Assembly (NCBI GenBank): GCA_011037195.1
Contig: JAAEAF010002676.1
Location: 1-64,000, forward strand
Source: Triatoma infestans
Taxonomy: Eukaryota > Arthropoda > Insecta > Hemiptera > Reduviidae
Direction of reading: 5' to 3'
DNA: 64,000 bases
The notes under the pieces: model-generated
What the model was told of the DNA's origin: nothing
Databases searched by the model: none
The model's input: the letters and a program-made list of their open reading frames with translations, nothing else
Position numbers and translations under genes: made by a program
Part shown: positions 14,201-22,090 of the stretch, one piece after another
Position numbering within the stretch: position 1 is the first letter of the stretch
How the letters are laid out: each line of letters starts with the position of its first letter

Positions 14201-16165
14201 AATCGTAGCGACTATAAGTTGAATATAACCTAACTGAGGGCTATTTCTAATGGATTCAGATTGAAATGTCTCAACAATATTTTACCAACTTAAGCTTCCA
14301 AGTACTAGGAAAAACTCTCAAAATTTGAAAACGTTTCAAAAAAAAAAATCATCAAAAACGTAACTACTAAATAGTGACTGATAAGCGAAGGGCGTAAGTA
14401 TTAAGATAGAAATGTTAGAAATTTTAGCTCACATGTTTGTATTAATTTTACATATCTGTTACTTATTATAAAAAATGGTTAGAAAAACCATCCTTGCCGA
14501 TACAGAAATATAGCTTTATTACTTTTCTATTATTCAACTTAGATTATCTAAGTAACTTCAAAAATTTCAGAATACCCGCACTCGGATTTCTGATAAAATT
14601 GGTCATTTCTCTTTCGTTCAATATTTTTATTTCCTAATTTCAATGGGAACAGAGTCCCCCATCTGCACTCCCTGGCTACGCCCATGCACACACCATGGTT
14701 CAAATCAACCAATATTTTGGAATTACATATCCCAAATTTTTTGTTTGTTTTGAAATTTATCGACTTCTCCTCACAAAACGCTCAAAACATCCTACAACGC
14801 AGGTGCAAAAACAAATCTAATTTCAATGGTATTCAAATCGTCGGAACTTAAAATTACAATGGATGTTGTACGGCAATAGCCAGAGGAGTTTTTAAAGGAA
14901 AAGAATTCTTTGTTGCTCTACGTTTCGGTACCATTGGTGCTTTCCTTCAGGAGCTCTGTAAAAATTTATTGGAGCAAATATATTATTGTACAGTACAGTA
15001 GTTACGAAAAATAGCATAGATTTATAACAAAAAAATCTGGTGTGAAACAATCACACAACTTTCTCTTACTCCAGTTCTCAAAATTGTAACTGACAAATTT
15101 TATAGTTTGTGTACCCCATTTTAATTAAATTCGTCGAAAACTGAAAAAACTATCCAGTAAAAGCGCACTTCCGGTTTACTAATTTTCTTGAAACTTGGAA
15201 TTTTGGCAATCTATTTATTTCTAATTAATTAAGTTTGGATGATAGAATTGTATAATCTACTATGATAGCACTTTAGAGAAAAACATAACCCCACCCCTCC
15301 TCCAAAAGTGCCCTTAAATGAATTTTCCCAGAGAAATGTTTTAAATAAAAGTTGTAGATCATTGTATATTTAGTTTATATACGAAGTTTTGAAGAAAATC
15401 GTGGGAGCCATTTTTGAGAAAATCGCGAAAAAATGAAAAAATTCATTTAGTAAAATGGTAATGTAAACGCACTTCCGGTTATTCGATTTTTTTTGAAACT
15501 AGGAATTTCAACAAAATATTCAATTCTAATTAACATTATTCAGATGATAGAATTGTTTAATAAACTGAAATAGCACTTTAGATGAAGACCTAACCCCACC
15601 CTCCCCCATAACTGCCCTTAAATGAATTTTCCCAGAGAAACATTTCAAATAAAAGTTGTAGCTCTTTGCATGTGTAGTTGATATCCCAAGTTTGAAGAAA
15701 ATCGTCGGAGCCATTTTTGAGAAAAACGCAAAAAAGTAAAAAAAAAACTAGTAAAGTGGTACTTCCGGGCTGAGGAATTTTGACAGATGACCCACTGTCA
15801 GATGCCCATGGTGACCTAAAAGGAATATCATGTTTCAACTTTCTACGGATTTTTCGTTTTTGAGCTATGCTGCTCACATACACACACACCCCATTTGCTA
15901 AAAACCACTTTTTTGGACTCATGGAACCTCAAAACGGATATTTCCGGTGAAAACTCGATATCGGAAATTTGACACGATTACAATACTTCCTCTTACTGGG
16001 AGTAAGAGAAAGTAAAAGAAATATTTAAATTATAGAAATATTAACAGAAGAAATTATAAAACAGAAGTGACAGTAAATTAAATAAAATGATATTAACAAT
16101 AAGAGAAAATAAGACAAAGATACCTTTAGGGTAGGAGACGAGTGAACGTTGAGACTGAAATGGAG

Positions 16166-16196
<31 letters not shown>

Positions 16197-19100
16197 CTGT
16201 TAAAAGTTGGGAAGGGATAAGAAAAATGTGAGGCGCGGCAATTTCAAATTCGGAAGAACAAATTACTGGCGAGTATCTTTTTTTAGGGTTAGAAAAATAC
16301 TCTTACGACGTTCACTCGTCTTCTACCCTAAAGGTATCTTTATCTGTCTCATTTTCTCTTATTGTTAATATCATTTGATTTAATTTACTGTCACTTCTGT
16401 TTTATAATTTCTTCTGTTAATATTTCTTTAATTTAAATTTTTTTTTGTTATAAATCTATGCACTTTTTCATAACTACTATACTGTACAATAATGTATATT
16501 CTCCAATAAATTTTTACAGAGCTCCTGAAGAAGGGCACCAATGGTACCTAAAACGTGGAGCAACAAAGACTTCTTTTTCTTTAAAAACTCCTCTGGCCAT
16601 TGCCGTACAAACATCATTGCAAATCTAATCACATTTAAAATAAAATATCAGAAGTTTCATCTGTGTTCATGCTATCTGAGATTGAATCCATCATTAGAGT
16701 TTGCTTCCTTATTCTGATCGGTTTCCAATTGTACTACATCACCAGAATCTGGTAGTTAATCAAGTTGGTGTGGAGTTGTTGACTTCCATGTTTAAAGTTT
16801 TTGTTACACACTAAACTCACCAACAATGAGGGAAAATCCGAAACCCCTCAGAATTAAAGAACAGAATATTATCCAGCATTGCGGACCTAACTTTCATCTT
16901 AAAATTCAAAAATTGTAGGCTCTTTTGTAAGTTTAATTATATTTGTTTTTGCAATCAGTATATAATAAAATGTGATACACTCCAAAGAAATTGAGAATTG
17001 GACCGTAGTTTATATGACCAATTTTGTTTCAGTTGTATAATCAACCCCATAAATAGCGACAATCACAGGAACCTGAGAAACCTGTAAAGAACAAAGTTAC
17101 TTGTCATGTTGAGTTGGTAATTTTCCTATCTCATTTCCACATGAGTTGTAAAAGTTGAATTATTCCCTGGAAATGTTTCCGAGTCCAAATTCGATGTTAA
17201 CGTGCCTCACAGTGAAAGTAACCAATAAATCAATGCTCACTGTGGAAACACTAAAAAAAAAAGTAACACCTACTTTTCTGTCACGCTTTATGACCAAGTG
17301 CCGATCGGCTGATATGCAAAGGGGACCAAACATACTTTACTAATACTCCTATATCTGCTAAAAAAATACCAAGTCTCTGGACCTAGACAGAACCCAGTCC
17401 CCGTAGCAACTAACCTTATGGCCCATGCCTTTAAACACAGCGCCCCCTGCTTCACTCTAAGTACATACTGAGCTTTTTAATGTTTAGAGCAAGACATTGT
17501 TTCAGAAGCCTACTCTGCTTAATCAAATGTTTCAAATTTAGGCATAATAGCAGAAAAAAAGTGAGTATTATTTTCCTAGAGTTCCCACAACTTAATCTTC
17601 TAAATAAACACGCTCTGCTGCACTGTCAATTCAAATCTGAGATTTTATTTCTAATTTAGGGCGCGGCATAGATGGTTATTGGCGCCTGGAGCCTTCTCAG
17701 TGTACTGCTGGCCTCCGGACAGTGTTCTCTCGTTACAGCCAACACAGTGAGCTGTAGAGGCTCCTAGGAATAGAAAATCTAAGGGCAGCAGAGCTGAACT
17801 CAAACCCGGGAGTCCGGTGCGCTAACCACTGAGCTAATCACTTCCCTACCCTATGAGATGTTTACATGATTATTTATTTATAAAGTTAATGATGGCAAAT
17901 AAGATGTTGATGCAGCTACACTATGTACCTGATTGTATATGGCCACAGGAGGACTAGGTGTTAGGGAGTGGTGTCTAGTGTAAACTCCAACAGGCAATGG
18001 AGGATGGTAAGCGAAGGGCGGACCGGGCGCAAGGCTAGCTCCTCTGCCTCTGGTACCAGTTTGCCCGCGCCCACCACCGTACAAACTTAATCTTCTTTCT
18101 GTCTCCTTTCGTTCTTCTTCTTCTACAACGGCTGCGGCTACTGCAGCTAAATCCTCTTCACTAACTGACCGAGATTTACATTTGCTCTTGTATACTACAA
18201 GTAACACCATTAGGCTGAAGAAACCTCCTAGAGTTGCAGCGATTCGTACCTAATTAAATTTAAATTAAGATTAGTAAAACGTAATATTTGAAACTGTTAA
18301 ACCTTGATAAAATATAGTAAGAAAGCAATATTAATTAGTAATTAATCAGTAACACTTACCCCTGTCATAACGTCATAAGTCTTATAGAATTCCAATTTAT
18401 CAGGGGACATACTAGGTAAGAGTTCGTTGTTATTATCTGGCGAACTAGAATTGTTGTGTCTGTTCCTGTCGTGGCCCACGTCCATGGCCCACCAGCTACC
18501 CACTCCCTCCCCCACCTTCTGCAATAAAATCAGAAATTTTTACTGTAATACGGTATAAAACTTACGAGTTTCAGTACAAGCACAGGTTAAATACATCAAA
18601 GTCCTAAATCTAATTGGAAAAACATGTGCGAGAAGTACAGGGATAGAAGATGGGCCTACTCAGTTTATCCAAGTTTTTATTCAGTCGAAGTCTTGAATTT
18701 TTTTCATTTATTTACGCTCCATGTTCTTAGTTAAATATATCTTTAATAAAAAGGCTCCGAGTATAGGACATTAAGATAATATACCAATTGTACAACACTA
18801 AAAATTTGCATGTCATATAACCTCTGTTTGTTTCAAATTTGTTCCTTTGTTCGTAGTTGATACTCCTTCATCTTCCTATTTTGCAAACTGAAATGGTATT
18901 GTTGTGGTTGTGGTTGGTTCCGCAGAGCTGGAAAACATCAGAGATATTTTCCGTGATATCCAGCTTCTTTTGGTGGTCATCGACCGGTTTCGGGCATTCG
19001 CCCATCATCAGGATGTTTTTTGTCAAACAGTGTGATAACATAGACTTGTACACAGCAAATTTAGTTGATACACTGGTTTTTAAAAATTGTCGGTAACTAT

Positions 19101-21409
19101 TTCACAGTAGCCCACAGTGTTCTTTCGCTCTAGTATAAATAAATAAATAAAATAGTAGGGTAATATGTGTGATTAATTAACAAGTAAATCTCCTTCAAAA
19201 AACGTTGTTTAAGTTACACATCCCCAGTTGTTGGATGTTTCATTTTTAAAGGGAACAATATACTCCTTTAAAGACCGAAACATGTGTTTTCCCACTCTGT
19301 ACCAACACCCCTCTTGACCTAGTTAGGTCCTAACAAAAACATTTTTAAAAACCAGTGAATCAACTAAATTTGCCCTGTGCAAGTCTATGTTGTCACACTA
19401 TTAGACAAAAAATATCCTGATAATGGGCGAACGCCCGAAACCGGTCGATGACCAGAAAAAAAAGGAAAACTAATAAAAGAGACAAAATGAATCCATTACT
19501 GGCTATAACCGACTAAATCTGGGCATTGGCAATGTAAAGTAAATGGTCACATTTTTAGGGATCTTTAAAAGAAATCAGTCAAAATTTGCTAATCGTCAAA
19601 ATGTATATTAATCAGCCAAATTTAGTAATCGTCAAAATGTATATCTTCTAATTCTGTTTTACCCCTTCCCCTTATATGCAGCACCTACCAATTTTAATTT
19701 ATTCGATCACAGTATGCTTTTTTGACCCAGAACAAAAAAAGGATGTTAAGCCCAGTGCTCTAAACTTTGGGAAAAGCCACTACTGGACCTTGCAGTGTGT
19801 CATTATTTTTGTGGAAATGTTTAAATATACTACCTTAATCAGGCATCAATGTCCTTGTAGTTTCCATGTCCTGCAACAATAAATAAAAATCATCAACACT
19901 GACTATAGGAAAGTAAAGTAATGCCTATTTTTTCAGGAGGGCTTAACATCTAACTACCAAATTAGGTGTCGTGGACGGAGGCGAAGGTACTTTACTTTAC
20001 CATAAACCTTTTTTTTTTTACGAATATAAAATTTGTAGCTGTTATAAGCGGGACTCGAACTGGGGATCTCTCAGTTTCAAGTCCATGCTCATAACCACTA
20101 CACCAACACCCTCCCCTACTGACTGCAGTACAAACAATAATTATATTAAAGTTTAAATCTTTTTAATTATATCTTGAAAGTAGAAAATCAATAATTGCTG
20201 AAACTCAAATATTACATCATGTGAAATCATATAGAAGGTGGCTTAGGAATAAGTATCTTTTAGTTTTTTTAACTTAGAAGTAAACTCTTCTTCCAAAGTA
20301 CTTCAAAAATTAAAAATTTTGTATTTCTTTAGAAATGCAAGCAACCAACCACACCCATAATTTAAAAAAGTAAAAAAAGTGTGAAAACCAACATCAACCA
20401 CTACAAAATATTAGTATTTTTATCAATAAATTTTCTTCAACTTTGGAATGATTACTAAATGTTACTCGTAAATGTTCACTGCACATAAATATAGTAAATA
20501 CAGTTGGTGGAGACTATAGTAGCTAAAATTTATAGGCAAAAATTAACCTTGAACGTGATTACACTGATGACAGTGCCATCTTAAACCCGCCGATAGAATT
20601 TGTGACGGAGTTTCCGGAATTATATAGTTAGTGGAACTGTAACGCTCCAGAACTCTCCAAAAGATCAATTTTCCGGGAAAAATGTTTCGAAGTGATAGGA
20701 CTATAAATGAGTGATAGGACTATGACTATGAGAAATTTAAAAAAAAAAACTTTCACACCAAGATCGTATAATTGATTCCTCTTACAGCAATCAATCAATT
20801 CAATGCAGTACGTTACAATGTATACATATCTCTTCTAGTGTAAAGACTCCTGATAAGGGCACCAATGTATCGTAAAGTAGTGCAATTAAAGAATATTTTT
20901 AAAAAGACTTGCTATGGTCATTGTTGTTTAGAACTTTCTCCTTATAATTTAAGGCCTGGCGATTTTGAAATCAGTTTAAAAAAATCTAAAAAGTAGCCAT
21001 TAAAATCAAGAGAGAGAGAGAGAGAGAGAGAGCATATTTATGAATTTCAGGATTAGAGTAACAACTCTTCCTATAATTCAAAAACTTTTTCACATTCTAA
21101 TGCTAATTAAGGTCCACTGCATGTATAACAAAACTGTGGCAAGGTCACTATTAAAAGTAAAATATTAACACAAATTTCTAAACTGTAATACTGTTGAAAT
21201 GGAGTTTATAACTGAATAGTAATAAATAACTCAAAAGCAAAATTTTAATACCTACAGGGATGTACTTTAAGAGATGTGAATGGAATTAAAGTACACTCGA
21301 GATGAGTGGTAATCATACCAATGTGGGCGCATCAAATAATTAACAGATTCTCTAGTTGCCGGATCAACGCCAGCATTGTGCGGCGAAGCTGGATAGAGCA
21401 CTTCACTGT
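1876..21409 (-). CDS. Single-pass membrane protein with long Ser/Pro-rich cytoplasmic tail (C-terminal part, 8 exons)
   Basis: Exons in transcript order are 21409-21297 (tentative), 18518-18360, 18249-17929, 12938-12835, 6770-6608, 6246-5914, 5821-5645 and 2226-1876. Every internal boundary has AG/GT borders and the phases match: all junctions are phase 0 except a phase 2 junction joining the 12835 and 6770 ends. The seven firm exons give about 535 residues ending in a TAG. A hydrophobic stretch with core AATLGGFFSLMVLLVV, followed by Lys/Arg, opens exon 18249-17929 and is the only membrane segment seen. The Asn-rich segment before it would be outside the cell and the long tail inside. The tail has Glu/Ala, Gly, Pro and Ser-rich stretches and no catalytic motif that I recognise. 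The 5' exons lie outside the window or were not found. I do not recognise the family; gene structure is sure, function is not. Confidence 0.75.
2820..3120 (+). mobile_element. Non-LTR retrotransposon fragment (RT C-terminal region), plus strand
   Basis: Broken frames read NNYKYLGVIVTSKVNF and then VFNSVSRSIVCYGAKVWSV. This is the usual order of the region after the reverse-transcriptase domain in CR1/Jockey-like elements (YLGV…, then the YGAEVW-type motif). There are internal stops. It appears to continue at 4557-5160 and to be split by a minus-strand fragment of a similar element. Confidence 0.6.
3126..3156. repeat. (TTTA)n microsatellite
   Basis: About seven TTTA units in a row sit next to the break between the two opposed retrotransposon pieces. 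Confidence 0.9.
3418..3440. repeat. (AAT)n microsatellite
   Basis: A run of about seven AAT/ATA units. Confidence 0.9.
3698..4556 (-). mobile_element. Non-LTR retrotransposon C-terminal fragment, minus strand
   Basis: The minus strand holds an open frame of 229 codons (4547-3858) with LLYAGEIWAFNYFTEIEKVQ, the post-RT motif. A frame change near 3860-3900 is followed by a C-x2-C…H…C zinc-knuckle segment (ICTICKLNASDSLLHF). Start and end are ragged. It lies inside the last intron of the membrane-protein gene, in the same orientation. Length and shift mark it as a dead 3' piece, not a host gene. Confidence 0.7.
4557..5160 (+). mobile_element. Non-LTR retrotransposon C-terminal fragment, plus strand, heavily stopped
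   Basis: Frames read PIFTDILKLHLDYIVEVF and further pieces of the thumb/C-terminal domain with many stops. It fits as the continuation of 2820-3120 past the inserted minus-strand piece. Confidence 0.5.
5645..5821 (-). CDS. Membrane-protein gene, low-complexity tail exon
   Basis: This exon is 177 bases (59 codons), phase 0 at both ends, acceptor TTTTCATAG and donor CACAGG|GTGATT. It opens VDGFSTDSESGSSPAIS, then has a Lys/Arg/Pro/Gly-rich segment (SKIPSRLSGGIPRPPNP) reminiscent of SxIP microtubule end-binding motifs. The SKIP tetrapeptide fits the S/T-x-I-P pattern, but an isolated match proves nothing. Confidence 0.8.
5914..6246 (-). CDS. Membrane-protein gene, Ser/Pro-rich tail exon
   Basis: This exon is 333 bases (111 codons), phase 0 at both ends, acceptor TTCTGTTACAG and donor GACGAG|GTAACC. 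It opens VIQPTPQVSPCSSQATLC and ends with an acidic stretch, DEELVDTEDE. Many Ser-Pro and Ser-Ser pairs suggest a disordered, phosphorylated region (inference). Confidence 0.8.
6608..6770 (-). CDS. Membrane-protein gene, cytoplasmic-tail exon with Cys/Ser motif
   Basis: This exon is 163 bases, acceptor CATTGGCAG (phase 2 in) and donor ATACAG|GTGTGT (phase 0 out). It encodes RFSSVTCSSCDSSYLERR, then a proline-rich HPIPPPF segment and an aromatic acidic stretch ending EEPWDYYYPIDIQ. An alternative acceptor (TTTTTAG before 6823) would also keep the frame open, but only without the 12.9 kb exon. The phase match to that exon decides for 6770. Confidence 0.75.
6830..7890. other. Intron sequence, nothing recognised
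   Basis: AT-rich sequence within the intron between 12835 and 6770 of the minus-strand gene. Short frames only, without protein-like composition. Confidence 0.5.
7901..8035. repeat. Tandem duplication of about 75 bp
   Basis: The segment AGTGAGAGGAAGTGCTTCCG with its following bases through TGAATTGTTATCAG occurs at about 7904-7963 and again at 7978-8028, nearly identical. The second copy is the 5' part of the Rep-like frame, so the duplication repeats its first motif. Confidence 0.8.
7981..8370 (+). pseudogene. Decayed HUH-type Rep-like (rolling-circle initiator) remnant
   Basis: Two frames joined by a shift near 8164, with a stop just after it, carry the three short motifs of an HUH replication initiator in order and spacing. 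The first is VFITMN (from about 8002). The second is an HLH motif followed by hydrophobics (CAT CTT CAC at 8134-8142). The third is YITK, a tyrosine at 8256 with a lysine three residues on at 8265. In CRESS-type Rep proteins these are motif I, the metal-binding HxH, and the catalytic YxxK. The helicase part is absent; a mobile-element fragment starts at about 8415. It may be an endogenised virus or plasmid-like Rep or part of a transposon. Short length and decay keep confidence moderate. Confidence 0.45.
8415..8505 (+). repeat. Deleted foldback repeat: two outer arms only (hammerhead-bearing family B)
   Basis: TGGTTGGTTCCGCAGAGCT is the outer arm end found at 18912, 26287 and 58323. It is followed directly by the opposite outer arm (GCAGGCTATCACGGAAAATG), as at 26457 and 59156. 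The central part with the ribozyme is missing here. Confidence 0.65.
8510..12320 (+). mobile_element. Degenerate non-LTR retrotransposon with endonuclease, RT and RNase H remnants
   Basis: Region 8510-9000 looks like element 5' sequence. From about 9260 the end of an AP-endonuclease domain reads EPSFSDHRHLWF (the SDH motif). RT follows in broken frames: YKAPGVDGIYP (9873), VTFLDIEGAFN (10270), RGCPQGGDLSPLLW (10441) and a catalytic box FADD (10540). RNase H is marked by IYSDSQAALRAI (11510). A C-x2-C…H zinc-knuckle segment reads CRFCQEEEETALHV (about 11950). The 3' end is an AATCTAATCTAATCT tail at 12290. Frameshifts and stops are frequent, so it is dead. RNase H plus APE endonuclease suggests the I/LOA/R1 side of LINEs. 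It sits in the intron between exons 12835 and 6770, antisense to the gene. Confidence 0.85.
12330..12830. other. Intron sequence, nothing recognised
   Basis: AT-rich, between the retrotransposon tail and the exon ending at 12835. Confidence 0.5.
12835..12938 (-). CDS. Membrane-protein gene, small basic/acidic exon
   Basis: This exon is 104 bases with acceptor TCACTATTAG and donor CGCAG|GTTTATTCC. It enters in phase 0 and leaves in phase 2, exactly what the upstream exon (phase 0 out) and the downstream exon at 6770 (one base to complete a codon) require. It encodes EEEDDIPEVWRGVPGKRPG followed by an Arg/Ser-rich stretch ending SSRRSSR. It lies between a non-LTR element (8.5-12.3 kb) and unannotated sequence, so it is easily missed. 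Confidence 0.75.
13590..14000 (+). mobile_element. Non-LTR retrotransposon C-terminal fragment
   Basis: A zinc-knuckle-type segment reads CITCGVDESLEHIITVC, the C-x2-C-x7-H-x4-C spacing seen at the C-terminus of CR1/Jockey-like ORF2 proteins. Several stops lie on both sides. Confidence 0.55.
14010..14850. other. Intron sequence, nothing recognised
   Basis: AT-rich, without frames or shared repeats that I could see. Confidence 0.4.
14915..14954 (-). ncRNA. Hammerhead ribozyme motif (family C, left arm)
   Basis: Minus strand: GCTC, then CTGAAGG (one change from CUGANGA), a stem II hairpin GCACC-AAT-GGTAC, GAAA, palindromic stem III ACGT, cleavage base A, then GAGC. GCTC pairs with GAGC to close stem I. 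The right-arm copy has an intact CTGAAGA. Confidence 0.5.
15036..16017 (+). mobile_element. Hairpin-tailed repeat (family A), full copy with readable boundaries
   Basis: It starts TCTGGTGTGAAACAATCACA and ends with the hairpin CTCTTACTGGGAGTAAGAG then AAAGTAAAAG. CTTTCTCTTACT at 15060 is the reverse complement of AGTAAGAGAAAG at the tail, a subterminal inverted repeat. Because it interrupts the left arm of a foldback element whose right arm is uninterrupted, the empty site can be read: AACAAAAAAA joined to AAATTTAAATT. No target-site duplication is evident. No coding capacity. Confidence 0.7.
16166..16188. repeat. Poly-T tract
   Basis: About 23 consecutive T in the loop of the foldback element. 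Confidence 0.9.
16521..16561 (+). ncRNA. Hammerhead ribozyme motif (family C, right arm, decayed)
   Basis: GCTC, CTGAAGA, hairpin GGCACC-AAT-GGTACC, then TAAAA in place of GAAA, ACGT, and GGAGC. Stem I (GCTC/GAGC) and the CUGANGA box are intact. The GAAA change and the G at the cleavage position predict an inactive copy. Confidence 0.45.
16630..17645. other. Intron sequence, nothing recognised
   Basis: No shared repeat or coding segment found. One 62-codon frame near 17155-17343 has no domain or splice context. Confidence 0.4.
17650..17850 (-). mobile_element. tRNA-derived SINE, family 1
   Basis: Minus strand: TTAGCTCAGTGGTTAGCGC is A-box-like and GGGTTTGAGTTC is B-box-like. A shared body follows (CTAGGAGCCTCTACAGCTCA … GAGAGAACACTGTCCGGAGG … CTGAGAAGGCTCC). 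Other copies are at 25.3, 29.3, 49.1 and 60.3 kb. Confidence 0.75.
17929..18249 (-). CDS. Membrane-protein gene, transmembrane exon
   Basis: This exon is 321 bases (107 codons), phase 0 at both ends, with acceptor TTTAATTAG and donor CAATCAG|GTACATAG. It begins VRIAATLGG and runs through a hydrophobic helix to a basic KSKCKSR stop-transfer cluster. An acidic and alanine-rich stretch (EEDLAAVAAAVVEEEE) follows, then Arg/Gly- and Pro/His-rich sequence ending VAIYNQ. Confidence 0.85.
18360..18518 (-). CDS. Membrane-protein gene, extracellular juxtamembrane exon
   Basis: This exon is 159 bases, phase 0 at both ends, with acceptor TTTTATTGCAG and donor GGG|GTAAGTG. It encodes 53 residues: KVGEGVGSWWAMDVGHD, then a run rich in Asn, Ser and Asp with an NNSS sequon-like stretch, then KLEFYKTYDVMTG directly before the membrane segment of the next exon. 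The Asn/Ser richness suits an exposed extracellular linker. Confidence 0.8.
18976..19016 (-). ncRNA. Hammerhead ribozyme motif, complete
   Basis: Minus strand in order: CATC (stem I 5'), CTGATGA (conserved box), stem II GGGC-GAAT-GCCC, GAAA, palindromic ACCGGT (minimal stem III), C (cleavage base, after 18982), GATG (stem I 3'). CATC and GATG pair exactly. All conserved core bases of the type I hammerhead are present. The very short stem III is what is known for hammerheads of Penelope-like elements and retrozymes, which may act as dimers. This is the best copy in the window. Confidence 0.8.
19413..19450 (+). ncRNA. Hammerhead ribozyme motif, one core change
   Basis: TATC, CTGATAA (G to A in the box), GGGCG-AA-CGCCC, GAAA, ACCGGT, C, GATG. 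Stem I closes with one G-U pair. It faces the complete copy at 18976-19016 as the other arm of the same foldback element. Confidence 0.6.
19465..19905. other. Intron sequence, nothing recognised
   Basis: AT-rich, without supported features. Confidence 0.4.
19908..20130 (-). mobile_element. tRNA-derived SINE, family 2
   Basis: Minus strand: TGGTGTAGTGGTTATGAGCA is A-box-like and CCCAGTTCGAGTCCCGC contains a clean B box. An internal T-rich spacer and an end beginning AAGTAAAGTAATGCC (plus-strand view) follow. A second copy is at 40.16-40.34 kb. The related head precedes a body unlike family 1. Confidence 0.75.
20160..21000. other. Intron sequence with a faint family C relic
   Basis: Around 20830-20900, CTCCTGATAAGGGCACCAAT and nearby bases resemble the ribozyme-bearing end of the foldback at 14.9-16.6 kb, strongly decayed. 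The rest is AT-rich and featureless. Confidence 0.35.
21010..21031. repeat. (GA)n microsatellite
   Basis: About eleven GA units. Confidence 0.9.
21297..21409 (-). CDS. Tentative upstream exon of the membrane-protein gene
   Basis: The minus strand reads as a protein-like segment of about 37 codons (…VNYLMRPHWYDYHSSR) ending at a CGA|GTGTAC donor in phase 0. That phase fits the next exon, which opens KVGEGVG. The acceptor is uncertain: the AG before 21409 and the AG before 21405 both keep the frame. The donor is weak, and a better-looking one (G|GTATGATT, about 20 bases earlier) would be out of phase with 18518. Confidence 0.45.
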
Positions 21410-21879
21410 CTTCAACAGAACATGTTCATAATTGAGATGCTATTCGGTTGGCTACACTATTTTCTCCTACATGCTTTGGTTACATAATTAATGTCAGTTT
21501 CAACTACATAATTTTTTTTTATTATTTTTTTATTTTAAAATTTAATACTGCAATAAAACCTACTGAAACTATCAAAAGTCTTGAATCTAATTTCTCACAA
21601 CCAACACAATCTGTCATGATGAATGGCTGCCTGAATCTTCTACGTCTTCAAAACTCGAAAAAAAAATGGTGAGAAACACTCACACGACTTTTTGATACTA
21701 TTAATAATACAATTATACACAAAATTACAAATTTTCTTTAAATATTAGAGATGGTGGGGGGGAAGTACCTGCCCAGACAAGTAGTAGAAGTGTTACACTA
21801 GTCCAGAAGAGAGCCCCAATATCTGGTCTGGAAAAGCATTAAACGTATTTTCTCTTCTTTTTTTTCACGTTTCCTTAAG

Positions 21880-22090
21880 CAGGGGCAGCCATGTCCCACT
21901 TAGACGGACTCTATCTCTCTATTTAGATAGTTTTCCTCTGTCTCAATTTCCACTGCCTCTCAAAGGCTTTGCTGTCTTCAAAATTTATCGCATGGCCAGT
22001 TGTAGACGTAGGTTCTGCGAGGGCAAACTTCTTCGTTTTCTTATGCCTTACATAACGAATATGCTCTTCAAGCTGTTTTGTGATTAATTT
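21880..22090 (-). mobile_element. Penelope-like element remnant, GIY-YIG endonuclease C-terminal part
   Basis: The minus strand has an open stretch of about 50 codons reading EEHIRYVRHKKTKKFALAE followed by TTGHAINFED. In Penelope-like endonucleases the GIY-YIG domain is followed by an R…EH….V segment, then SA(L/V)AEH and TGH.IDF. That order and spacing is what is seen. It ends at a stop and no RT domain was found nearby. A hammerhead-like motif lies about 300 bases away at 22389. It supports the presence of Penelope-like elements in this genome. Confidence 0.65.

Larger units (their letters stand above)
14856..16622. mobile_element. Foldback element with hammerhead motifs in both arms, interrupted by a nested repeat
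   Basis: The left arm is 14856-15035 plus 16018-16150, and the right arm is its reverse complement at 16311-16622, about 310 bp each. Matching landmarks are TTGTACGGCAATAGCCAGAG (left) against CTCTGGCCATTGCCGTAC (right), and AGGGTAGGAGACGAGTGAAC against its complement at 16310-16330. The loop of about 160 bp holds a poly-T tract at 16166-16188. The left arm is split by a separate repeat (15036-16017). Inverted terminal copies with a ribozyme in each fit a Penelope-like or other ribozyme-bearing non-autonomous retroelement. Confidence 0.7.
18901..19460. mobile_element. Foldback element of hammerhead family B, both arms present
   Basis: The left arm runs from GTGGTTGGTTCCGCAGAGCT at 18911 to about 19085. 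The right arm (19345-19460) is its inverted, diverged copy, ending in GAACGCCCGAAACCGGTCGA. Each arm carries a hammerhead motif, on opposite strands. The middle (19175-19320) matches, in reverse, the part downstream of the 58.3 kb copy. There is no coding sequence. It lies between exons 21297 and 18518 of the membrane-protein gene. Confidence 0.7.
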
